From Rheinheimera faecalis (lineage in GTDB: Bacteria > Pseudomonadota > Gammaproteobacteria > Enterobacterales > Alteromonadaceae), in NCBI RefSeq assembly GCF_021290965.1, contig NZ_JAJOYT010000001.1:620001-684000 (forward strand): a stretch of DNA of 64,000 nt, given 5' to 3'. A program made the translations under genes and the position numbers. Positions 1 through 9,333 of this stretch are shown here, piece by piece (the stretch's first letter is position 1; each line of letters opens with the position of its first letter). Below the pieces are notes generated by a model that was not told where the DNA came from, did no database searches, and saw only the letters and a list, made by a program, of their open reading frames with translations.

Positions 1-286
1 GCTGATAATCAGGTTGAATACGCAAAGGCGCATTGTTCAGTTGCTCTTCCTTCACCCCCAGCTTACGCAGGGCTTTGGTTAAAGCAGCGACCTGATCATC
101 AACTTTTTGTTTAGCATCACTGACTTTTTCAGAAGTCTGCTGAATTTGCATACTTAAACGCACAGCATCAGGTTTGGCTTGCATCACAGCAGAGCCAGAT
201 ACAGTGACAGTTTTCACCACTGGAGTATCGGCTAAAGCGACAAAACTCATACTACAAACCAGAAGAGCGACTAATTTCGTTTTCAT
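1..286 (-). CDS. SIMPL-domain (DUF541, YggE-like) periplasmic protein, 3' end cut off
   Basis: Only the first 95 codons lie in the window; the gene continues past base 1. The ATG at 284-286 is preceded on the minus strand by AACAGGA, a good ribosome binding site. Residues 1-20 form a signal peptide ending in ALA-D, so the product is exported. The mature start (TPVVKTVTVSGSAVMQAKPD) and the following charged helix with repeated K/D/Q are typical of the SIMPL domain, the oxidative-stress-associated YggE family whose biochemical role is not settled. It lies 65 bp downstream of the aminopeptidase gene in the same direction and could share its transcript. The assignment rests on the N-terminal third only. 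Confidence 0.75.
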   Translation of the reverse strand, partial: MKTKLVALLVCSMSFVALADTPVVKTVTVSGSAVMQAKPDAVRLSMQIQQTSEKVSDAKQKVDDQVAALTKALRKLGVKEEQLNNAPLRIQPDYQ

Positions 287-350
287 TTTTAAATCCTGTT
301 AAATACGTTCAGCACAGACTACCCTGCTTAGCTGAACGTTCACTGAAAAA

Positions 351-2177
351 TTAATTAAGCTTCAGTACCTTATCAACAGCCGACTGAGTTAAAGGGTGAT
401 AACCAGCACGGGCTTTCTGGTACACAGTTTTAGCCCAGCTAAGCGTTTGTGGGCTTTGGCTGAGTTGTTGATACAAAGGCACCACAAACTTACGTCGTCC
501 AACCTTGACTAAGAACTTTTCCAGCGCAGGTTGAGCTTCTGTATAGTTTTTTGCCAACGCCACCTTAAACCAGGCTGTTGCTACTTCCGCATTTTGACTC
601 TGACTTAAACCAAAGCCTTGATCCAGCTGCTGAAGCTGGGCCGTATCGACAGTAGCAGCCAATTGGCCGATAAAATGTAACCAATGGTGAATACTCCAGC
701 TGTTTGTTTGTAAATCCGTCAGTTTGCCGCTTTTTTGCCATAAAGCCAGTTGTTGATCCACCTGCTTAAAGGCATCAGACTCTGGCGCAACAAAAGTGCT
801 GGCGAGTCCTGGCTGATACAGCCATTCCAGTACTTCGCCCATAGAAACAATATCCGGGTCGTTTAGCAGGGTTTTGCGCATAAAACGCAGGAATTTTTCC
901 GTATCCATGCTTTGAAACGCAAAGGTCTGGAAATAGTTTTTTAAGAAAGAATCAAACACAGCCCGGCCAAAACGTTGCTCTAAAAATTGTAGGAATAACA
1001 TGCCTTTGACATAAGGCACCTGCGAAAATGCATCATCCGGATCACGGCCAGTGTAGTCGGTAACCAATAAAGTATCTTTGGCATCGAGCTGACCCAGATC
1101 ATTTTCTAAGTCCTGCACTGACAACTGGCGCTCCAGCAAAGCACGTTCAGGCCCGTACACCTGCTCCATAATGCGGTTTTCCACATAGTTGGTAAAACCT
1201 TCATTCAGCCACAGTTCGTGCCAGCTGCCATTGGTGACTAAATTGCCGGACCAGGAATGCGCCAGCTCATGAGCTATGAGACTGACCAGGCTTTTGTCCC
1301 CTGCTATGACAGTAGGCGTAATAAAAGATAAACGTGGGTTTTCCATACCACCAAAAGGAAAACTGGCCGGTAATATCAGCAAGTCATAACGGCCCCATGG
1401 GTAGTCACCATACATAGCGCTTGCCACTTGCATCATCTGCTCTGTATCTGAAAACTCGGCAACGGCTTTATCCAACCAGACTTTTTCAGCATAAACTCCG
1501 GTACGCTCTGACATAGCTTTAAATTCTAAGTCCCCTATCGCAAGAGCTATCAAATAAGCAGGAATAGCCTGAGGCATACGGAAAAAGTAGTCGCCGTCTT
1601 TGTCGGTATTGGCACTGTTATCAGCGCCCATTACGGCAAGTAACTCTTTAGGTGTGTGAATACGGGCCTGATAATTCAGCCGTACTGCCGGTGTATCCTG
1701 CAGCGGGATCCAGCTACGGGCATGAATAGACTGCGACTGGCTATACATAAAAGGCTGTTGTTTTTCACTGGTTTGCTCTTTGGTCAGCCATTGCAGCCCT
1801 GAAGCTTGTGGGCTGGTGTGGTAATAAATCCGCACTTTAGGAAATTGCGCAGGAAACTCAATGCGCAGCGCCTGGCCGTGAGTGGGTGACTTATCACCAA
1901 AACTGTGGCTCAGCTTCAACCATCGGCCTTCAGCGGATTGGCCCATGACTTTTTCAATACTCAGATCGCGGCTATCCAGAATTAGCTCGCGCACATCCGG
2001 ATGATGCCAGTCCAGTTGCAGTTCAACAAAACCAGAGAGCTGCTGCTTATCAAAATCAGCCGTTAAATCCAGCGTTAGTTGTGGATGACTAACTAACGCA
2101 AAGTTGCTGAAACTATGGGGATCAGCGGCCTGAACTTTGGCAGCAAGGATAAACAGCAACAATAGAACAACACGCAT
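351..2177 (-). CDS. Exported M1-family zinc aminopeptidase (leukotriene A4 hydrolase-like)
   Basis: Predicted periplasmic metallo-aminopeptidase of family M1. A GTG at 2192 opens the longest frame, but the ATG at 2177 has GGAG at a proper distance and places the signal peptide (MRVVLLLLFILAAKVQA) at the very N-terminus, so I start there (608 aa). Numbered from the GTG, the exopeptidase motif GGMENP is at 281-286 and the zinc site HELAH at 308-312 with the third ligand Glu331 in NEGFTNY. The C-terminal 130 residues resemble the helical C-terminal domain of LTA4H-type enzymes. The ATG follows the kinase stop by 14 bp, so the two genes are probably co-transcribed. Substrate unknown; likely general peptide trimming in the periplasm. 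Confidence 0.88.
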   Translation of the reverse strand: MRVVLLLLFILAAKVQAADPHSFSNFALVSHPQLTLDLTADFDKQQLSGFVELQLDWHHPDVRELILDSRDLSIEKVMGQSAEGRWLKLSHSFGDKSPTHGQALRIEFPAQFPKVRIYYHTSPQASGLQWLTKEQTSEKQQPFMYSQSQSIHARSWIPLQDTPAVRLNYQARIHTPKELLAVMGADNSANTDKDGDYFFRMPQAIPAYLIALAIGDLEFKAMSERTGVYAEKVWLDKAVAEFSDTEQMMQVASAMYGDYPWGRYDLLILPASFPFGGMENPRLSFITPTVIAGDKSLVSLIAHELAHSWSGNLVTNGSWHELWLNEGFTNYVENRIMEQVYGPERALLERQLSVQDLENDLGQLDAKDTLLVTDYTGRDPDDAFSQVPYVKGMLFLQFLEQRFGRAVFDSFLKNYFQTFAFQSMDTEKFLRFMRKTLLNDPDIVSMGEVLEWLYQPGLASTFVAPESDAFKQVDQQLALWQKSGKLTDLQTNSWSIHHWLHFIGQLAATVDTAQLQQLDQGFGLSQSQNAEVATAWFKVALAKNYTEAQPALEKFLVKVGRRKFVVPLYQQLSQSPQTLSWAKTVYQKARAGYHPLTQSAVDKVLKLN

Positions 2178-2191
2178 TTTTTTCTCCGACA

Positions 2192-4018
2192 CTAATTCTT
2201 ACTGTAATTCATAGGATTGGCAGGATAATAACAAAGTTCCTGCTGGCTCTGGTGGCTGAAATGCCGGGTATCTTTGTGCGGTAACTTCATAAAGCCGCCC
2301 ACACCCTCACCGCTGATTAAAGATACTTTTGCCAGAATACTCTGCAATAAAGCGGCAAACTGCGCTTCGGCTGCGGGTTCAAGTAAACGGTAATAGTTAT
2401 GTATTTTCATATACAAAGGTGTCACTTCAAAAATAATGCAGCCGGTGTGGCGAATTAAATTAAGTGCAGCCAGGTCATCCATAATACTGTCCGGCAACAC
2501 CAGTTGCTCGTCAGGATCTTTACCATCTTCAAAATAACTGTGCTGAGCGCTGCTATCGTCCAGTTGGCTCTGGCCCAGCTCGTACTTCAGCGTTGTGCCT
2601 TCAGGCACCACAAAAGGCAAATCTATGCTGTCGCGCGCTATGTGGATGGTCTGGCGGGCATCAAATAAACAAGCTTTAAAAATCCCCACTTTAGCGATAG
2701 AACGTGCCAACTGCACCACGTTATTCACCGCCACCGCAAAAGCTTTTTGCAGACGCTCGTCAAACAGATTGAGGCTGGAGTCAATATAAACCCCTGAACT
2801 TTGCCAATGAATAGCAATACCGCCGACCACTGGATAACGGCCCAAACGGCTAACCGCAGCCACAAAAGCTTTCTCAGTTTCACCCATGCCTTCAAGGTAG
2901 TTTTTGTAATAACGCTCTAACTGCACATCGTCTATGTACTGAATACCTTCTTCATCACTGTGTTCACGTAAAAAGGATTTACGCGATGAGTAAACCACGG
3001 TGTCCAACTCCTGCGCTTTAGTGCTGGTCCAGACCGGTAATACCGATTGTGTACTTAACAGTGGCAAATCAGGTGTGACCAAATGATGTAATCGCGGCAT
3101 AACTTTTAAGAAATAATCACCGGCTTGCTGGCGCAACAACAAATCATCCGCCAGCATGCTGTCGAGCATAGTGGCAAATTCCATCGGCAACCCGAGGCTT
3201 CGTGCAGGTATCGCCTTGCGGCCAAAACGGCAGGATTGACCGGACGCCAGCGCATACAAAGTGCTGGCGACACCCTGCTCATCAAAACGTGGGCTGGATA
3301 AAGCACCGGTTCGCTGCTCCGGGCCAATAAAATACACATCACCTAAACGGGCATTGGAGGTCTGTAAATCCGACGACATCAGCTGCATCACGTTGGTGCC
3401 AATGTAATGGCCTTCACTGTCTAGCTGTGCAAACACCGAAGAGCCCCAATCCACCAGACTGATTTGATTGGTGCTCTCGTCATAGACAATATTTGAAGGC
3501 TTTATATCGCCATGCACTATAGGCGCAATTTCGCCGTCTTTTTTATGTTGGCGCAAAGCCAGCAATAAACTCGCAAGCTGAGTAGCAATATCCAGCAATA
3601 ACCGCACCGGTACCCGCCCATGTTTCAGGCTGTATTGCTCCAGATCCACGCCTTTGGCGCGGCCCATCATTAAAATGCCCTGCTTTTTCACCAACTGATA
3701 AGTAAAAAACGGCGGCACATTCGGATGCGCAGCCTGCGACAACATATAACCTTCGTCAGCCAGACGTTCCTGAATATGAGGCGGTAAATTAATGCGGGAG
3801 AATTTAAACACCACATCCTGCTGCTTTTGATCAAGGCCTGCAAAGACAAAACCATAAGCGCCCTTACCCACCAGCTCAATTTGACGGTAACCCAGTTTCT
3901 CCAGTTCAGAGATACAAAGCGCCACCCAGTCTTTGAGCTTTTTAGCGTCATTGGCGTTTAGCAGGTAAACCGACTGCTCTTCGGGGATATAGAAGTTACG
4001 AAGCTGATGTTTATCCAT
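2192..4018 (-). CDS. Serine/threonine protein kinase with long C-terminal region
   Basis: Eukaryotic-type (Hanks) kinase of 608 aa. Visible motifs: glycine loop GKGAYGFVFAG (51-61), ATP-binding Lys72 in VVFKFSR, catalytic loop HGDIKPSNIV (169-178) and the metal-binding DWG (190-192) in place of DFG. All key residues are present, so it should be active. The kinase domain ends near residue 300; the remaining 300 residues match no family I recognise. There is no signal peptide or membrane segment, so it is cytosolic. It precedes the exported aminopeptidase gene by 14 bp in the same direction, a probable bicistron whose functional link is unknown. The ribosome binding site before the ATG at 4018 is weak. 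Confidence 0.85.
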   Translation of the reverse strand: MDKHQLRNFYIPEEQSVYLLNANDAKKLKDWVALCISELEKLGYRQIELVGKGAYGFVFAGLDQKQQDVVFKFSRINLPPHIQERLADEGYMLSQAAHPNVPPFFTYQLVKKQGILMMGRAKGVDLEQYSLKHGRVPVRLLLDIATQLASLLLALRQHKKDGEIAPIVHGDIKPSNIVYDESTNQISLVDWGSSVFAQLDSEGHYIGTNVMQLMSSDLQTSNARLGDVYFIGPEQRTGALSSPRFDEQGVASTLYALASGQSCRFGRKAIPARSLGLPMEFATMLDSMLADDLLLRQQAGDYFLKVMPRLHHLVTPDLPLLSTQSVLPVWTSTKAQELDTVVYSSRKSFLREHSDEEGIQYIDDVQLERYYKNYLEGMGETEKAFVAAVSRLGRYPVVGGIAIHWQSSGVYIDSSLNLFDERLQKAFAVAVNNVVQLARSIAKVGIFKACLFDARQTIHIARDSIDLPFVVPEGTTLKYELGQSQLDDSSAQHSYFEDGKDPDEQLVLPDSIMDDLAALNLIRHTGCIIFEVTPLYMKIHNYYRLLEPAAEAQFAALLQSILAKVSLISGEGVGGFMKLPHKDTRHFSHQSQQELCYYPANPMNYSKN

Positions 4019-4047
4019 ATAGTTTCAGACAAATACCCTTAAAACGA

Positions 4048-4080
4048 AAAACCCGGATTACTTTCGATCATCCGGGTTTT
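4048..4080 (-). terminator. Rho-independent terminator of the bkd operon
   Basis: An 11-bp perfect stem (AAAACCCGGAT / ATCCGGGTTTT) with an 11-nt loop lies just downstream of the bkdB stop. On the minus strand it runs into T residues, as expected for a terminator of the bkd operon. The kinase start lies just beyond it. Confidence 0.8.
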
Positions 4081-4122
4081 GTAACAAAGAACGGTGCCAA
4101 TTACCAGCTATTCGTCAATGAC

Positions 4123-5685
4123 TTAGACCATAGACAGCAACATGGATGACGGTTGTTCCAGATAGCTTTTCCACAAGTTAGTGAAACGGGCTATGGTGCC
4201 GCCGTCTATCACGCGGTGATCACCAGACCAGCTGATTTGCATCAGAGAGCGGCCTTCCACTTCACCTTTGGCATTAAAACGTGGCAACAACTGAGTTTTA
4301 CCCAGCGCTACTATCGCCACTTCCGGCTTATTGATAATAGGAGTCGCCACAGTGCCGCCAATGGCGCCAATGTTGGAAATAGTGATAGTGCCACCTTTGA
4401 GCTCTGCCGGGCTAACACGGCCTTCACGGGCCGCGTCAGTCAGTTTCGTCAATTCCTGCGCAATTTGTACGATCGACTTGTTCTGACAGCCTTTGATATT
4501 CGGCACCAGTAAACCCACTTTGGAGTCGACCGCTATACCAATATTGTGGTCATCAAAATACGTCAGCTCTGAACAGTCGCTGTTGACCTGGCTGTTCATA
4601 ATAGGGAACTGCTTGATGGCAAGCGACATGGCTTTCATAAAAAACGGCATCAGAGTTAGCTTAATACCCTGCTTGGCATATTGATCTTTCAGCTGGCCGC
4701 GCAAAGCAATCAGCTCTGTTAAATCAATTTCTTCACAGTAGGTAAAATGCGGGATAGTCGATACCGAATCCTGCATCTGACGCGCCATCGCTGCTTTAAT
4801 GCCTTTGATAGGCTCAACACGGCTGCCGCCAGTACTGGTTGCAACAGTAGCGGCCTTGACTGGCGCTGCAGCAACTTTGGCTACACCAGAAGTAGCACCA
4901 CCATTGGCATAAGCTTTGACATCGTCTTTATAAACCCGGCCTTTGTCGCCAGAACCCGGTACTAAGGATAAGTCGATGCTTAATTCACGGGCTAAACGAC
5001 GCACGGCCGGGCTGGCTAAGGCTTTGCCATTGCCTGCAGGAGCTGCAGTTGAAGCTGAGGCAACAGAGGCTGCCTTCGCAGCACAAACCGGGGCAGCGAC
5101 TGGCGTTGCAACAACTGCCGGAGCAGCAGTTGAAGTACCGGCAATTTCCTGCTGAAACAGCGGGCTATGTACTTTAGCAATTTCACCTTTGGCGTAATGC
5201 AGCTTCACCACTTTACCGGCGTATTTAGCAGGTATTTGCACTAAAGCTTTGTCGGTCATGACGTCACAGACCGGTTGATCTTCAGCTAATACATCACCTT
5301 CTTTGATCAGCCACTCGACAATTTCACACTCAACAATACCTTCGCCTATATCAGGCAGGATAAAGTCTTCCAGCTGTTTACCTGTAGCAACAGCGGCAGG
5401 AGCGGCTTGGGCCGGAGCTGAAGCAGGTGTAGCCGCAGGAGCAACACCATCTGTATCCATTTCAAACAAAGGCGCATGCACTTTGGCGATATCGCCTTTG
5501 GCGTAATAGAGTTTGGTGACCACACCGTCGTACACAGCAGGAATTTGTACTAAAGCTTTGTCGGTCATCACGTCACAGACAGGCTGATCTTCGGCGATAC
5601 GATCACCTTCCTTCACCAGCCATTCAACGATTTCACACTCGACTATGCCTTCGCCAATATCCGGCAGAATAAAATCTTTTTTCAT
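4123..5685 (-). CDS. bkdB: Branched-chain alpha-keto acid dehydrogenase E2 (lipoyl acyltransferase)
   Basis: Core acyltransferase of the branched-chain 2-oxoacid dehydrogenase complex, moving the acyl group from E1 to CoA in valine/leucine/isoleucine breakdown. 520 aa. Two near-identical lipoyl domains carry the lipoylated lysine in DVMTDKALVQ (Lys43 and Lys146). Ala/Pro-rich linkers follow, then an E3-binding domain (about 222-260, ASPAVRRLARE) and the catalytic domain ending with HRVIDGG (His490, Asp494). Two lipoyl domains are unusual for a BCKDH E2 (commonly one) but common in bacterial PDH E2; the E1 partners argue for the branched-chain role. It starts 9 bp after the E1-beta stop. No E3 (lpd) gene is in the window, so E3 must come from elsewhere. 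Confidence 0.9.
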   Translation of the reverse strand: MKKDFILPDIGEGIVECEIVEWLVKEGDRIAEDQPVCDVMTDKALVQIPAVYDGVVTKLYYAKGDIAKVHAPLFEMDTDGVAPAATPASAPAQAAPAAVATGKQLEDFILPDIGEGIVECEIVEWLIKEGDVLAEDQPVCDVMTDKALVQIPAKYAGKVVKLHYAKGEIAKVHSPLFQQEIAGTSTAAPAVVATPVAAPVCAAKAASVASASTAAPAGNGKALASPAVRRLARELSIDLSLVPGSGDKGRVYKDDVKAYANGGATSGVAKVAAAPVKAATVATSTGGSRVEPIKGIKAAMARQMQDSVSTIPHFTYCEEIDLTELIALRGQLKDQYAKQGIKLTLMPFFMKAMSLAIKQFPIMNSQVNSDCSELTYFDDHNIGIAVDSKVGLLVPNIKGCQNKSIVQIAQELTKLTDAAREGRVSPAELKGGTITISNIGAIGGTVATPIINKPEVAIVALGKTQLLPRFNAKGEVEGRSLMQISWSGDHRVIDGGTIARFTNLWKSYLEQPSSMLLSMV

Positions 5686-5695
5686 CTGGCTTTCC

Positions 5696-6673
5696 TTAGA
5701 AATTAACCGAGCGTTTTATCGCTTCGTAAGTTTTCAGATGATCGGGCACATATTCTTTTTCCAGTGCCAGCGGGTACGGAATATCTAAACCACAAACCCG
5801 TTCAATCGGGCTTTCCAGATGCAGGAAGCATTTTTTCTGAATAGTAGATGCGATTTCAGCGGCAAAACCACCTGTTAACGGTGCTTCGTGGTTAATGACT
5901 AAACGGCCGGTTTTCATCACCGACTCTGCTACTGTGTCGACATCCCATGGCTGAATGCTGCGAAGGTCAATCACTTCACAGGAAATGCCTTCGGCTTGTG
6001 CCATATCCACAGCTTTTTGGATAATTTCCATCTGCGCGCCCCAGGCTAATACAGTCACGTCTTTGCCCTGTTGCAGCACTTCGGCTTTGCCTAATGGAAT
6101 TTCGTAATACTCTTCTGATACCTCGCCCACTGAGGCGCGGTATAACTTTTTAGGTTCAAAGAAAATCACCGGATCCGGGCAGTTAATGGCAGCTAATAAC
6201 AAGCCTTTGGCCTGAGCAGGATCACGTGGCACGACGATTTTTAAACCTGGTGTATGAGCAAAATATGCTTCAGGCGACTGGCTGTGGTAATGACCACCGG
6301 CAATACCACCACCGTATGGCGTGCGGAATACTAAACCACCCACATTAAACTCATTGCCTGAGCGGTAACGGAATTTAGCCGTTTCGTTGACGATTTGGTC
6401 AAAGGCCGGGAAGATATAATCAGCAAACTGAATTTCAGCCACAGGTTTCATACCCTGAGCCGCCATACCGTTGGCAAAACCAGCGATGCCTTGCTCAGTT
6501 AAAGGTGTGTTGAAACAACGGGCTTTACCGTATTTTTCCTGCAACTTGCTGGTCGCGCGGAATACGCCGCCAAAGTGGCCAACGTCTTCACCAAAACACA
6601 ACACACCATCGTCTTTGGCCATGGCTAAATCTAAGGCGTTATTGATCGCCTGTAACATATTCATCTTAGCCAT
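5696..6673 (-). CDS. bkdA2: Branched-chain alpha-keto acid dehydrogenase E1 beta subunit
   Basis: Transketolase-like beta subunit of the thiamine-diphosphate E1 enzyme, 325 aa, the normal length. Characteristic stretches include [17 protein letters not shown] near residue 25-41, [16 protein letters not shown] (about 57-72) and the C-terminal swivel domain with [15 protein letters not shown]. Its ATG overlaps the stop of the alpha-subunit gene (TAATG), indicating translational coupling and equimolar synthesis. The downstream E2 gene follows after 10 bp. Decarboxylates branched-chain 2-oxo acids with bkdA1 and loads the acyl group onto lipoyl-E2. Confidence 0.92.
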   Translation of the reverse strand: MAKMNMLQAINNALDLAMAKDDGVLCFGEDVGHFGGVFRATSKLQEKYGKARCFNTPLTEQGIAGFANGMAAQGMKPVAEIQFADYIFPAFDQIVNETAKFRYRSGNEFNVGGLVFRTPYGGGIAGGHYHSQSPEAYFAHTPGLKIVVPRDPAQAKGLLLAAINCPDPVIFFEPKKLYRASVGEVSEEYYEIPLGKAEVLQQGKDVTVLAWGAQMEIIQKAVDMAQAEGISCEVIDLRSIQPWDVDTVAESVMKTGRLVINHEAPLTGGFAAEIASTIQKKCFLHLESPIERVCGLDIPYPLALEKEYVPDHLKTYEAIKRSVNF

Positions 6674-7857
6674 TATTCAAATCTCCCCGCCGTCACCGGA
6701 TAGGCATCCGGGTACTTTCTGATATGTGCTTTTAGTTCTTCTAATTGTTCGTTTAACAGTGGAATTGGTGTTTCGTACACATCCGACATCAGATGTTCGA
6801 TACCAGGCTTGGCCACTTTTTCAGCCACTTTTAATGCATCCAGAATTTCCTGACGCAGCGCATCGGACTTAGCTTTATCAGCTTCTTCGTCCAGCCAGCC
6901 TTGTTTCACCAGCCATAAACGGAAACGGGAGATCGGATCGTTTTTACGCCACAGCTCTTCTTCTTCTTTGGAACGGTAACCACTTGGGTCATCTGAAGAC
7001 GAGTGTGCGCCTAAACGGTAGGCAATAGATTCGATAAGAATTGGCTCTTCGTGCTCTAAGGCATATTCACGAGCCATTTGCGTGGCTTTGTACACAGCCA
7101 GAATATCAGCACCGTCCACACGAATGGCTTTCATGCCATAACCCACACCACGACAGGCAATACCATCACCTTTAAACTGTTCGTTGGCAGGCGTTGAAAT
7201 GGCATAACCGTTGTTACGGCAGAAGAAAATCACTGGCGCTTTATGTACAGCGGCCATATTTAAACCGGCGTGGAAGTCACCTTCGGACGCTGCACCTTCA
7301 CCAAAATAACAAATGGTGGTGTTTTTCAGTCCGCGTAACTTTTGCGCATAAGCGTAACCACTGGCCTGAGGAATTTGCGTGCCCAGCGGCGATGAAATCG
7401 TCATGTAGTAAATGTCTTTGCTGCCGTAATGCACTGGCATCTGGCGGCCTTTACCTAAATCTTTTTCGTTGGAAAACAGCTGATTCATAAACTGTTCCAG
7501 ACTAAAACCACGATAACGCAAAGCGCCTTGTTCACGGTACTGCGCCATAATCATGTCTTTATCATCCAGTGCAGCAGCACTGCCGACAGTAGCGGCTTCT
7601 TCGCCTAAACACTGCATATAAAAACTGATACGGCCCTGACGTTGAGCGGCCAGCATACGTTCGTCCAGTATGCGGATAAACTGCATGCTGTCGTACATTT
7701 TAAGGGCTGTGGCTTGGTCGAGTTGTGGTACTTCAGCACCAGGGTAAATAGAACCGTCATCCTGCAGGATGCGCAGTGTAGGAATTTGTAACGCGTGACC
7801 GCTGGTAAACTCAGCTGTGTGCACTGTAGAGATAGTTGCGTTATTGGGGTTAGTCAT
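6673..7857 (-). CDS. bkdA1: Branched-chain alpha-keto acid dehydrogenase E1 alpha subunit
   Basis: ThDP-binding alpha subunit, 394 aa. The ThDP motif appears as [15 protein letters not shown] followed by [12 protein letters not shown], the form seen in branched-chain rather than pyruvate enzymes. The loop [16 protein letters not shown] corresponds to the phosphorylation-loop region of mitochondrial BCKDH E1 alpha. This is the first gene of the three-gene operon; the start ATG at 7857 has GAGA upstream. The 216 bp between it and the astE terminator should hold the promoter; a short palindrome TTTACGTAAA lies at about 8034-8043, but I cannot link it to a known regulator. Confidence 0.92.
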   Translation of the reverse strand: MTNPNNATISTVHTAEFTSGHALQIPTLRILQDDGSIYPGAEVPQLDQATALKMYDSMQFIRILDERMLAAQRQGRISFYMQCLGEEAATVGSAAALDDKDMIMAQYREQGALRYRGFSLEQFMNQLFSNEKDLGKGRQMPVHYGSKDIYYMTISSPLGTQIPQASGYAYAQKLRGLKNTTICYFGEGAASEGDFHAGLNMAAVHKAPVIFFCRNNGYAISTPANEQFKGDGIACRGVGYGMKAIRVDGADILAVYKATQMAREYALEHEEPILIESIAYRLGAHSSSDDPSGYRSKEEEELWRKNDPISRFRLWLVKQGWLDEEADKAKSDALRQEILDALKVAEKVAKPGIEHLMSDVYETPIPLLNEQLEELKAHIRKYPDAYPVTAGRFE

Positions 7858-8073
7858 AGGTGTCTCTTTTGGTTGTATCCGTCAGACTGTGACAAAGGGT
7901 TAAACGCCCGGTGGCTTGGTGACCACTCTTTATTCGTGAATTGCGTTTCCCCGTTTGCCCTGACCATTATTTTTTGTTTTACGTGTTTTATTCAGTATGG
8001 CTATTTTCTTCTATTTTTCGGCCGCAACTTTACCTTTACGTAAACTGCATTGCAACCAGAGGCACAAATAAAA

Positions 8074-8108
8074 ACAGCTGGTCCATGCACTAAAGTGTGG
8101 CCAGCTGT
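8074..8108 (-). terminator. Rho-independent terminator of the astE-like gene
   Basis: An 8-bp stem (ACAGCTGG / CCAGCTGT) lies 39 bp after the astE stop on the minus strand and is followed by a T run (the A run at 8068-8073 on the plus strand). It separates astE from the bkd promoter region. Confidence 0.7.
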
Positions 8109-8146
8109 CAGAGTTTTTGTACTCTGCTAAACCATTCGCCAGTGGC

Positions 8147-9199
8147 TTAACTCACTTTTCCAGCCACTGAAACAGGTTTTACCATCAGCATTGCGCGCTG
8201 ACCAATAGCCACTTTAGGGTTAGGGAAAATAATAGCTTCACCTTCAACTTCCACTTTGTACTCAACGCCCTCGTCACTCGCAAGAAGAGTACCGACATCA
8301 AAAGTAGTGAAGTTTTCAATGTTGTCGGCAAAATGCAGCGTGAAGGCTTCTGTGGTTTTATTAATAGAGCGGCGCACTTCATAGAGATTAAAATCGGCTT
8401 CATTAAACTCTGTGGTATGAAGCTCGCCGCCTGAAATTAAAGCCCTGAGCGCCGAGGCAGCCTGAGTAAAACGGCTCATATCGTTTTGACCAAAAGGCCG
8501 GACTTTACCCAGCTCAATAGTAAAACCATGCGCCTTGCAGCTTTGGGCGGCAAAATAACTAAAAGTACTGGCGGGAGTTTGCATCAAAAGCACTGTATTA
8601 GCACCGCAGGCCTTTAAAAACTCAAACTGGGTTTTGCTCCAATTCTCGCCATGTAAAAACGGATACACGGCAAACTTCTCAAAACGTGAACCCCGAATAG
8701 CTGTATGTAAATCGTAAAGCTTACGCTCACGTAAACCTTGTGGCGCTTCGTCGAAAAACTTCAGCACATAGGTTTCTAACTTTTTTGCCCGCTCGCGCTC
8801 AGCACTCTGTACGCCAGGCTCTTTGCTGTGATGGCCAGAGAATAATCGATTGAGGTTATCCTGAATTTCCCGCACACCGGCATTGATAGCAGGCGGATTA
8901 CCAAATAAAAACAGCACCCGTTCTGTCAGTAGTAGCTTTTCGGCTAATACGTCATTTAACAGCTCTGAACAAAGCTCAACTGGCGCAGTTTCATTGCCAT
9001 GCACACCACTTGAAAGCACTATATCCTGCGTTCCAAACTGCTTAGGCAGACAATAGATCACACCTGTATCCCAAATCTGAATTTGTGTGCCGTTTTCAAG
9101 CTGATAGCTGGCAAAAGGTAAAAAATCAGGATGAGCTAAGGTGAGTTTTAAAAAATCAGGATGGTGCTGCAATTGCTGCAACAACTCTTCAGGCTTCAT
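8147..9199 (-). CDS. astE: Succinylglutamate desuccinylase / aspartoacylase family zinc hydrolase
   Basis: Zinc carboxypeptidase-like enzyme of the AstE/aspartoacylase family, 350 aa. Zinc ligands are seen as His67 and Glu70 in SSGVHGNET and His165 in YDLHTAIRG; the catalytic Glu is likely Glu229 in FTIELGKVRP. The family's last step of the arginine succinyltransferase pathway releases glutamate and succinate. The gene is alone: astC, astA, astD and astB are not in the window, so the exact substrate is inferred from family only. Start ATG at 9199 has a clear GGAG. A strong terminator follows. Confidence 0.85.
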   Translation of the reverse strand: MKPEELLQQLQHHPDFLKLTLAHPDFLPFASYQLENGTQIQIWDTGVIYCLPKQFGTQDIVLSSGVHGNETAPVELCSELLNDVLAEKLLLTERVLFLFGNPPAINAGVREIQDNLNRLFSGHHSKEPGVQSAERERAKKLETYVLKFFDEAPQGLRERKLYDLHTAIRGSRFEKFAVYPFLHGENWSKTQFEFLKACGANTVLLMQTPASTFSYFAAQSCKAHGFTIELGKVRPFGQNDMSRFTQAASALRALISGGELHTTEFNEADFNLYEVRRSINKTTEAFTLHFADNIENFTTFDVGTLLASDEGVEYKVEVEGEAIIFPNPKVAIGQRAMLMVKPVSVAGKVS

Positions 9200-9273
9200 A
9201 GATGCTCCGTAGGCTAGCGCTTAAACGCTTTTTTAAGTTGCCTCATTCTAGCTTGTGGCCTGAAACACTCCAA

Positions 9274-9297
9274 GCTGCTTTTCCTCTGAAAAGCAGC
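9274..9297 (-). terminator. Hairpin downstream of the lamin-tail endonuclease gene
   Basis: A 10-bp perfect stem (GCTGCTTTTC / GAAAAGCAGC) with a CTCT loop, extended by a mismatched outer TCCA/TGGA, lies between the endonuclease stop and the astE start. The T tract is poor, so its activity as a terminator is uncertain. Confidence 0.45.
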
Positions 9298-9333
9298 CTG
9301 GAACGAATTTTGACGTTCAATTACAACCAGCTA

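Noticed and set aside
8034-8043. TTTACGTAAA palindrome as a bkd regulator site
   Set aside because: Ten bases are too short to be convincing, and I know of no matching regulator motif.
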